Shown here in pieces: positions 1 through 5,740 of a DNA stretch of 5,740 bases. The stretch's first letter is position 1. Every line of letters begins with the position of its first letter. Both the position numbers and the translations under genes were made by a program. The notes below the pieces were generated by a model. It saw nothing but the letters and a program-made list of their open reading frames with translations, made no database searches and was not told where the DNA came from. Source of the DNA: Schleiferiaceae bacterium (GTDB taxonomy: Bacteria; Bacteroidota; Bacteroidia; Flavobacteriales; Schleiferiaceae); the NCBI GenBank assembly GCA_025210575.1, contig JAOARK010000083.1, forward strand, positions 1-5,740, read 5' to 3'.

Positions 1-33
1 CTTAACATCTTCTCGTGATTCAATATCAGACAT
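1..33 (-). CDS. N-terminal fragment of next gene, possibly group III truncated hemoglobin (partial)
   Basis: Only the first 11 codons are inside the window, reading MSDIESREDVK, and the frame is open to the edge. The ATG shares one base with the pirin TAA stop (TAATG), a common arrangement for translationally coupled genes. An AGAGG lies 3 bases before the ATG and a GAAGAAG lies further upstream, both inside the last pirin codons, and could serve as the ribosome site. The pattern D-I-x-x-R-E-D-V/I resembles the start of group III truncated hemoglobins, small heme proteins often found in Bacteroidota, which normally continue with a hydrophobic helix and an FY pair. The short peptide, the ATG and the overlap are seen; the globin identity is inferred from a recalled family pattern and 11 residues cannot prove it. 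Confidence 0.5.
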   Translation of the reverse strand, partial: MSDIESREDVK

Positions 34-1046
34 TAGCCTCTGACTTCTTCTTTTCCATTTTGAAATGCAAACCTTCCTTTTTCTCGAGGATGAACATTAT
101 CATGGCGAGGCCAAGGCCAACCTCCAAACTGGGTGCGTTGGTAATCCATCATGGCCTGTTGAATTTCTTGCTGTGTATTCATCACAAAAGGGCCGTATTG
201 TGCCACGGGCTCTTTTAAAGGTTTGCCCTGAAGCATCAGTAAATAACAAGAGGTGCTTCCGGCTTTGAGTGTCAACTCTGCATTTGGGTTTACTTGAACG
301 GAATGGTAATGGCCAATCTTGCTTCCCGCAATTTCTATTTCGTCACCTTCATAAAAATAAAGGGTGCGATTTGCCTCTGCTGAAGCTGGAGGAAGCACAA
401 CTTCTGCACCTGCTTCTAATTCCAAAGTCCAAATAGACACATGGTTTTTATCATCAGAAGCCCACGAATCTGGAGCTGGAGCCAGCGCTTTTGTGTCTTT
501 GAAATTTCCAGCCACCACTCTGATCTTCGAAGTTTTTCCGTTGTTTTTTTCAACGACCATGGGAACATCTTCATGCCAAAGCATTTTGTAATGAGGTTCA
601 ACCATTTTTTTGGATCGCGGCAGGTTTAACCAAATTTGGAACAACTCAAAAGGATTGTCGTTTTCAGTATCTCTTAAAGGAAACATCTCTGAATGTTGGA
701 CACCTTTTCCAGCAGTCATCCATTGTACGTCACCATCACCAAAACGGCCTGCTCCGCCTAGAGAATCTGAATGATCTACCAACCCTGTAGTGGCAATGGT
801 CACTGTTTCGAATCCCCTGTGCGGGTGTGAAGGGAAACCGGGAACCTCTTTACCATGATACATACGGAAACCATCTTTAATTGTAAAATCTTGTCCTAGG
901 TTTCTTCCAGCTAAAGACACGGCCGGACCCATCTTGTCATTGCCTTTGGGGTAATGATCTGCATGATGAGCACAGAATAAAAAAGGGTCTTGAGTTTGCC
1001 ATGGAAAGCCTAAAGGTTGTACGGAAATGATATTTGAAGTACTCAT
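33..1046 (-). CDS. Pirin family protein (bicupin)
   Basis: A complete 337-residue pirin. Pirins are iron-binding bicupin proteins; some have quercetinase-like dioxygenase activity and others act as redox-sensitive regulatory partners, so the exact role here is not set by sequence. The N-terminal cupin carries the signature HPHRGFET at residues 74-81 and TAGKGVQHSE at 111-120, giving the full metal set His74, His76, His118 and Glu120. The second, C-terminal cupin-like domain covers about 195-275 and lacks an equivalent ligand set. The tail (about 307-328, FGGWPWPRHD then GRFAF) is familiar from longer bacterial pirins, so the gene appears full length. The ATG is chosen because AAAGGA lies 8 bases before it. 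It follows the small membrane-protein gene by 66 bases and its stop overlaps the next gene, a putative globin, suggesting shared expression and perhaps a redox or stress setting. No signal peptide, so cytoplasmic. Confidence 0.95.
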   Translation of the reverse strand: MSTSNIISVQPLGFPWQTQDPFLFCAHHADHYPKGNDKMGPAVSLAGRNLGQDFTIKDGFRMYHGKEVPGFPSHPHRGFETVTIATTGLVDHSDSLGGAGRFGDGDVQWMTAGKGVQHSEMFPLRDTENDNPFELFQIWLNLPRSKKMVEPHYKMLWHEDVPMVVEKNNGKTSKIRVVAGNFKDTKALAPAPDSWASDDKNHVSIWTLELEAGAEVVLPPASAEANRTLYFYEGDEIEIAGSKIGHYHSVQVNPNAELTLKAGSTSCYLLMLQGKPLKEPVAQYGPFVMNTQQEIQQAMMDYQRTQFGGWPWPRHDNVHPREKGRFAFQNGKEEVRG

Positions 1047-1054
1047 AATTATTG

Positions 1055-1060
1055 TCCTTT
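1055..1060 (-). promoter_or_regulatory. Ribosome binding site of the pirin gene
   Basis: On the minus strand this reads AAAGGA, 8 bases before the pirin ATG. It is the clearest Shine-Dalgarno-like site in the window and supports the chosen start. The other genes show no comparable site, which is usual for Bacteroidota. Confidence 0.65.
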
Positions 1061-1112
1061 CATTTTAATGTTAATGGTACTCGGGGTCTATGGACGAACG
1101 AATCGAATAAAA

Positions 1113-1625
1113 TTACAATTCTTCTGGCTCACTCTTGCTTTCAAAAAGTCCTGCGATTTTATCGCGCAATGCGATGAAACTTGCGCCAATAACAATCTCA
1201 ATAATGTTCAATCCAAAATAGCTGTATTCCATGCCTTCGATTTGCCCAAAAGAGCTCTTGATCACAAAGAAATCGATTACACTAAAAAGCACGTTTGAAA
1301 TATTGATAACTATGAAATACATTCCAATTGCTGTGATTCCTAGTTTAATGAGAGCAGTGCTATCTTCAAGGCTTAATTTGACTCTTTCATTGGAGTACCC
1401 TTGATCTAATTTGAAAAAGTCGATGATTGGATCTGGATTTCTCAGGATCATGATTAAAACGCCTAGAAGAACCAAAACAACACTTGCCGTAATAAGGATA
1501 CCGGTAGTGTCTACGTATTCCGCAAAAGCGACAACGTTATAAGATACACCAGTGAGAAATGAACTTAAGAAAACAAAAAGGGCGATCATGCGAATGATGA
1601 TCTTGAAAAAATCACGATGAGTCAT
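1113..1625 (-). CDS. Small integral membrane protein, four predicted helices, unknown function
   Basis: A 170-residue protein that I cannot assign to a named family. It begins MTHRDFFKII and has four hydrophobic stretches long enough to cross the membrane: about residues 10-33, 42-62, 91-115 and 137-153. A polar loop (about 62-90, with NPDPIIDFFKLDQGYSNER) separates helices 2 and 3, and the C-terminus is a short charged tail rich in Glu and Lys (LFESKSEPEEL). The even helix count and the charged termini suggest both ends face the cytoplasm. No catalytic or binding motif is visible. The gene begins only 10 bases after the stop of the CAP-domain protein gene, with no good Shine-Dalgarno site, so it is probably on the same transcript and may depend on upstream translation. 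Whether it works with the CAP protein is inferred from spacing only. Helix limits are by eye. Confidence 0.8.
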   Translation of the reverse strand: MTHRDFFKIIIRMIALFVFLSSFLTGVSYNVVAFAEYVDTTGILITASVVLVLLGVLIMILRNPDPIIDFFKLDQGYSNERVKLSLEDSTALIKLGITAIGMYFIVINISNVLFSVIDFFVIKSSFGQIEGMEYSYFGLNIIEIVIGASFIALRDKIAGLFESKSEPEEL

Positions 1626-1635
1626 GTGTGAGGTG

Positions 1636-4218
1636 TTAATTACATGTTTGGCAATATAGTTTCCAAAGAGGTTGATAATCTAAAACTTGAAAACTTGGTG
1701 AAAACTCGCCATAGAAATAGCTGCACCAGCGCTTTTTACCCAATTTAGGTAACTCTGTCATCAACTCTTCTGCAAATACTCCTGAGTCAATTTCTGGGTG
1801 GACATATTGAATCACCAATTGTATAAATCGAAAATCTGGATCATAGCCATTTTCATTGATATACTGACTCACCAGTGCGCTGGCCAATCCATATTGTTTG
1901 TGTTTGCAGAAGAATAGAATCAAGCTTTCCCAATTCACACGTTTAATTCTGAACGCAACATCTCGGCTATAAAAGTTGAAAACAGCATAAGGAAGTGTCG
2001 AGTGATAATTTTGGTAACCATAGTAGGATGAGTTGTATTTTTTTTCTCTTCCCGAAACAAAAGGATAATAATGTTCCATGGCATGTAATCCATAAACTGC
2101 CATGCTTTTGTTACTGAAGCCTCTCCCAAATAGATGGAACATTATGTCACTTGCCTGTGCAATGGCATGTGGATTAAAATCACTATGCATCGCAAATAAG
2201 TTTATGTAAGTCAACAACAGGGTGTCCGTTGCTCCTTTGGCATATATCTCTTGAGCAAAATTTTTGAGGAAAGAATTGTAATTAAAAGAAGTGTCTTTTT
2301 GCCCTAACGTGTACTTGAGCATGTATTTATTCAAGACAACTTTGCTCAACCCTGGTTGTTTTTTATAGGCAGGTAGACGGTCTATGTAGGTTGGGCTCAT
2401 TTGCCCTTTTAATATCTGATCGATTAAATAACTCTGAATTTGTTGGATGCTGTAGTTGTCTTTCTTTCCATATCGATCCAGTAAATAAGACAAGGTGTCT
2501 TTTACCATAACTCCGCCATGAATATTGATCAATGCTATTCTCTGGTCCTGTAAATAATCTATCCAGGGTTTGTTCAATTCTTCCACTTTTAAGTAAGCTC
2601 GAATAGAGTCTTTGGGTTGTTTTCTTAAAAAAGTGTAATTCGTGTCTTCTTTAATTTGTTGATAGAATTTTGCCCAATTCTCTTTAGAATCGTAAGAGAT
2701 TATTGCATCCGGACCTAGGTAAGGTTTTAGTGCTTTTTCAATCTCTTTTTCTCTTTGCTTAAACAAGTAAGTGTTGTTTTCAAGAGTGCCCTCAATAGAT
2801 GCAAAAACTTTAACCTGTGCATACCTAACTTCAATATCCTTGAGGTTTTTATCTAAGTAATCTAGATTCGTTTTTTGCAATTCATAAGCAGATTGATCAT
2901 AAAGAAGTTTAAGTTTCTTTTTCACTGGAATTTTGTGAACAGCAATGACAGGTTTGTCAAACTCCCATTCTATAAGTTTTGGAGCTATAGAATCCATGTA
3001 TTCACCAGTGTATTTTATCACATGGTAATACATAGGATAAATGAGTTGGTTATTCTTGAAGAAAAGAATATTCACTTCAGATAGCGTTTCAGGACTGTAG
3101 ATGACGTCTGAGCTGAAATCAAATTCCCAGTACATGGGATTCCATTTTCTGCGCTTTATTTCGTCTTGATCTTTCTTCAGGGCTTTTTGCCTTTCAACCA
3201 ATTCCTTTAAATCGTATCGAGCTTGCTCAACGGCCTTTAATTCAACACTGTCTTTTGAGTTTTTATATCTACTCACAAAACGTTTGGTTTTACCAATTTC
3301 TCGGGTGAGTTTATTGAGTTGCAATTGGATCTGTTTAACCAAACGATTCTTCTCTCTGTTGAATTCGTTCTCAGTGATTTTGAAGTTCTTTTTCTCCATC
3401 AACTCTTTGGTGTAATGGGGATAGAAAAGTTCGCCATTTACACTAGAATTTTTGTTTCTGCGGTTGTAGGAGGAATAGTAGATCAGAGAGTCAGTTGAAA
3501 CTTGAGAACCCAATACGCGTTCAAAAACAATTCCGTCATAAGGTCCTTTAAAAACTTTTTTAGCATTGGGGGCAAATGAGGAAGTCATAAGATAACCCCC
3601 GCTTGCAAAGGCCGAATTCTGAATATTTATGATTGCTGCGTAGTCAGGCTCGTATTTTTTTAACCTGAATGGAAGTTTTTCTCTTAAGGTATCAGATTTA
3701 GGAAGTGCAGATGAAACAAGATCTGAGCCACTTGCAAAAACTTGAACGACATAGGCTTTTCCGTCTTTATCAAAAGATACAGCAATGCCTGTGTGCGTGT
3801 AGATGCTATTCAAGAGATTGTTTCGATGCCCTTCTGAATTCATCCAACCTCGAGTAATAGAGTCTGCTGTGAAATGGTAAAATGTTCCTAATGGATACAA
3901 CGCTATATTCTCACCAACTGCTGTTGCTTCAATATTCAAAGACGAAACACGGTTTTCTACATTCTTTAATCTTCCAATTGAATTCGTGTGTGTTAACCTA
4001 GAATTTCGAACACAAAATTCGGCTTGTGTTTTTGCCGCATTACGGAGGTTGAGGTCCAACTGAAGTTCGTTAAGGCCATGAGTGCTTCTGGTCGCATTAA
4101 TCGCATTGAAGAGACTGTTCTCAAGTTGTATGGCATCCACCGAATAAGGGTGGACAGCCTGGCCTAATAGCTGAAACGACCAGAAATAAAGAAAGGTAAC
4201 CAAAGCTACCTTCCCCAT
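1636..4218 (-). CDS. Exported CAP-domain (SCP/PR-1/YkwD-like) protein with long coiled-coil and unassigned C-terminal region
   Basis: An 860-residue protein from the ATG at 4218. A TTG at 4272 in the same frame would add 18 residues. I prefer the ATG because it gives a compact signal peptide (MGKVALV...FQLLGQA, cleavage near residues 19-21) and is preceded by A-rich sequence; neither start has a clear ribosome site. Residues about 26-164 form a CAP domain: LTHTN with His77, GENIA with Glu103, WMNSEGHRNN with Trp125 and His131, and a closing YVVQVFASG. CAP domains occur in secreted proteins of varied or unknown function. Residues about 270-358 are strongly charged and helical, probably coiled coil. 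Residues about 464-505 weakly resemble an OmpA-like strand-helix unit. The rest, to 860, I do not recognise; only five Cys occur, three of them in the last 29 residues. No lipobox or type IX secretion tail is seen. The export site (periplasm or surface) is unresolved. It lies between a TonB-dependent receptor gene and a small membrane-protein gene starting 10 bases downstream. Confidence 0.85.
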   Translation of the reverse strand: MGKVALVTFLYFWSFQLLGQAVHPYSVDAIQLENSLFNAINATRSTHGLNELQLDLNLRNAAKTQAEFCVRNSRLTHTNSIGRLKNVENRVSSLNIEATAVGENIALYPLGTFYHFTADSITRGWMNSEGHRNNLLNSIYTHTGIAVSFDKDGKAYVVQVFASGSDLVSSALPKSDTLREKLPFRLKKYEPDYAAIINIQNSAFASGGYLMTSSFAPNAKKVFKGPYDGIVFERVLGSQVSTDSLIYYSSYNRRNKNSSVNGELFYPHYTKELMEKKNFKITENEFNREKNRLVKQIQLQLNKLTREIGKTKRFVSRYKNSKDSVELKAVEQARYDLKELVERQKALKKDQDEIKRRKWNPMYWEFDFSSDVIYSPETLSEVNILFFKNNQLIYPMYYHVIKYTGEYMDSIAPKLIEWEFDKPVIAVHKIPVKKKLKLLYDQSAYELQKTNLDYLDKNLKDIEVRYAQVKVFASIEGTLENNTYLFKQREKEIEKALKPYLGPDAIISYDSKENWAKFYQQIKEDTNYTFLRKQPKDSIRAYLKVEELNKPWIDYLQDQRIALINIHGGVMVKDTLSYLLDRYGKKDNYSIQQIQSYLIDQILKGQMSPTYIDRLPAYKKQPGLSKVVLNKYMLKYTLGQKDTSFNYNSFLKNFAQEIYAKGATDTLLLTYINLFAMHSDFNPHAIAQASDIMFHLFGRGFSNKSMAVYGLHAMEHYYPFVSGREKKYNSSYYGYQNYHSTLPYAVFNFYSRDVAFRIKRVNWESLILFFCKHKQYGLASALVSQYINENGYDPDFRFIQLVIQYVHPEIDSGVFAEELMTELPKLGKKRWCSYFYGEFSPSFQVLDYQPLWKLYCQTCN

Positions 4219-4303
4219 TAATTTATTCGTAAACCGATTTGTGCTCAATTGGAATGGTTTTGATATATGCAAAACAAAACGCGAGCCAAAATATTTTAAA
4301 TCC

Positions 4304-5740
4304 TTAGAAATTCACCAAAGCACTTAAAACAATATTTCTACCCATGTCTGGTATTTGTCCCCAGCTGAGATGATTTCTGTAATAGTTGTCTAATAAATTT
4401 GAACCGTTGATCTCGGTAGTAATTGATGTTTTATTTATTGTCCACGTTTTTCCAACCTTCGCTCCTAAGAGAACATATCCTGGCGTGGGCTGGTCACCAA
4501 AGTTCTCATTTACTCGGTCTTGTCTGTTTGCCCAATCCCCTTTAACGGATGCAAACCAACCTTTTTTACGCCAATTAATTTCAACCATTCCCTGCAATGG
4601 CGGGATCAACGGTAAAGATTCATTTGAATTCATAACTGCGTAGCTATATTGTGCATTCGCATTTAGACTCACCGTTTTGGTTATCTTCTTTGATGCTCTA
4701 ATCTCAAACCCGGCAATGTTTGCAAAAGGAATATTCTGATAAATGCGAACTCCATTTGCACCGATGGTCATAGCATCTAAAGTTGAATCTGTAACGCCAA
4801 GAATGTAGTTCTTCACATGATGGAAATAGGCACTTCCTTCAATGATAAGGTCATTCTTTGCATATTTTATCCCTGGCTCAAATTGAATGGCACTTTCCTT
4901 TTTTATGTCTGGATAACCTACATAATCATAGCCGTCATTGGCATTGTACAGGAAGAAACCAAATTGCTCGGAAAGGTCAGGTGCTCTTTCAGCAAAAGCC
5001 AATTTTGCAAAGAACTGCCACTGTGAACTAATGGTGTGAGAGGAGTTTAATTTTGCCGAAAAAACGGGAGTGTGAAACACCGAACTAACATCATATTTAA
5101 AGATTTCCAAGTGACGTTGCCCAAGATCTGTTGTAACAGAACTTAAGTTAAGATCGGCTCGAAGTGAGTAGGCTAAATTCCATTTTGGTTTCAATTGCCA
5201 ATTTTGTTGGAACCCCAAGCCAAAAGTGTGTCTTAGGATGTCGGGCCAGGTAAGCATAAACATTGGAATTTCATCTTCAGGATACATGGTCATTTCCGCT
5301 CTTCTAGAGTTACTGTAGTATTCCATCATTAGATTCCAATTCTGATCTAGGGTTTCTACTCCATGAAGCTTTACCCAAGCACCTAGCGTCTTACTCCAGC
5401 CAGGCATATCCATGTGCATCGGCACATTTGGACGTTTTGTGTCGTCCATTTCATGGTAAATAGAATTGTAATAAAGCTGAGTTTCCCAAGCCTTAATAGC
5501 ATTACCATCTATAAAACTTTTGTAGTGAACCCCAAGAACATGAGCTTCTACCAAACCTACATCCATCGGTAGAGATGGGTAGCCAACATCCATAGCTTTA
5601 TCGTACAAATAGTGGATTCTTAAAACTTCACGTTTCGATAGTTTCAAGGCCAGATTGGCCGTTAAGTTTACTTTTTCATATTGAGAGAATTGAATTTCCC
5701 GATTTCCGCCAGCGTAATAGTTCTGATGTTTACGTGTAGA
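4304..5740 (-). CDS. TonB-dependent outer-membrane receptor, C-terminal beta-barrel part (5' truncated by window edge)
   Basis: The last 478 residues are visible; the frame is open to the edge, so the signal peptide, TonB box and plug domain lie outside. An in-frame TTG at 5647 is internal, not a start. TonB-dependent receptors import metal chelates, cofactors or other nutrients across the outer membrane using energy from TonB-ExbB-ExbD. Alternating amphipathic strands run throughout. Recognisable pieces are YPSLPMD (visible residues about 54-60), a barrel stretch ERAPDLSEQFG followed by GYDYVGYPDIKKES, IAGFEIRASKKI, NGSNLLDNYYRNH near the end, and a terminal strand ending in Phe (ALVNF), as needed for insertion by the BAM machinery. 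Twelve Met fall within visible residues 50-162, including MHMDM (108-112) and MTMYPEDEIPMFM (150-162), against four in the remaining 316 residues. The YP-LPMD pattern and Met richness recall OprC/NosA copper receptors, but the substrate stays an inference. No SusD-type partner is adjacent. Confidence 0.9.
   Translation of the reverse strand, partial: STRKHQNYYAGGNREIQFSQYEKVNLTANLALKLSKREVLRIHYLYDKAMDVGYPSLPMDVGLVEAHVLGVHYKSFIDGNAIKAWETQLYYNSIYHEMDDTKRPNVPMHMDMPGWSKTLGAWVKLHGVETLDQNWNLMMEYYSNSRRAEMTMYPEDEIPMFMLTWPDILRHTFGLGFQQNWQLKPKWNLAYSLRADLNLSSVTTDLGQRHLEIFKYDVSSVFHTPVFSAKLNSSHTISSQWQFFAKLAFAERAPDLSEQFGFFLYNANDGYDYVGYPDIKKESAIQFEPGIKYAKNDLIIEGSAYFHHVKNYILGVTDSTLDAMTIGANGVRIYQNIPFANIAGFEIRASKKITKTVSLNANAQYSYAVMNSNESLPLIPPLQGMVEINWRKKGWFASVKGDWANRQDRVNENFGDQPTPGYVLLGAKVGKTWTINKTSITTEINGSNLLDNYYRNHLSWGQIPDMGRNIVLSALVNF

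Noticed and set aside
1047..1112. 66-base gap between the membrane-protein and pirin genes as a promoter or terminator region
   Set aside because: It holds the pirin ribosome site and a few short CGAA repeats (1095-1107), but no hairpin and no TAnnTTTG match.
1068..1298. Plus-strand open frame of 76 codons over the end of the membrane-protein gene
   Set aside because: It is mostly antisense to the membrane-protein gene, has no ribosome site and gives no family-like peptide.
1674..2200. Tetratricopeptide-like repeats in the C-terminal part of the CAP protein
   Set aside because: The region looks helical, but I could not find a regular 34-residue pattern with the expected small and aromatic positions.
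4287..4294. Minus-strand ATATTTTG just before the CAP gene, close to the Bacteroidota -7 element TAnnTTTG
   Set aside because: The first two bases are swapped relative to the consensus and no convincing -33 element is evident, so it is not listed as a promoter.
4288..4297. AAAATATTTT palindrome between the receptor and CAP genes as a possible terminator
   Set aside because: The stem would be A/T only with no loop and no G/C pairs, so it is too weak for an intrinsic terminator.
4386..4643. Plus-strand open frame of 85 codons inside the receptor gene
   Set aside because: It lies fully antisense to a well-supported beta-barrel coding region and its product resembles nothing; it is a shadow frame.
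5645..5647. TTG at 5647 as the start of the receptor gene
   Set aside because: The same frame continues upstream without a stop to base 5740 with barrel-like sequence (NYYAGG, VNLTANLAL), so the TTG is an internal Leu codon.

Overview
The window looks like a piece of a Bacteroidota chromosome, probably from the Flavobacteriales or a neighbouring order. The signs are A+T-rich DNA, a TonB-dependent receptor, a secreted CAP-domain protein with a long unassigned tail, weak or absent Shine-Dalgarno sites in front of several genes, and a pirin with the C-terminal tail ending in a WPWPRHD-type motif. The lineage call is an inference from protein style, not from a marker gene.

All five genes lie on the minus strand, so transcription runs from high to low coordinates. 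In that order they are: (1) the C-terminal 478 residues of a TonB-dependent outer-membrane receptor (4304-5740, 5' end outside the window), with methionine-rich segments that hint at a copper-type receptor; (2) an exported protein of about 860 residues (1636-4218, possibly from a TTG at 4272) with an N-terminal CAP (SCP/PR-1/YkwD-like) domain, a charged probable coiled coil, a weakly OmpA-like stretch and a large unassigned C-terminal half; (3) a small four-helix membrane protein (1113-1625) starting 10 bases after gene 2; (4) a complete pirin-family cupin protein (33-1046) with all four metal ligands; and (5) the first 11 codons of another gene (1-33), which overlaps the pirin stop codon in a TAATG junction and resembles the start of a group III truncated hemoglobin.

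The gaps between genes are short (31 or 85, 10, 66 and -1 bases). None contains a recognisable hairpin terminator or a clear Bacteroidota promoter (TAnnTTTG), so the genes may be read as one or a few transcripts. The tightest links are CAP protein to membrane protein and pirin to putative globin. There is no tRNA, rRNA, CRISPR array, insertion sequence or large repeat. The most open question is what the long CAP-domain protein does. It is the least explained gene here and, with its membrane neighbour, the best candidate for something undescribed.
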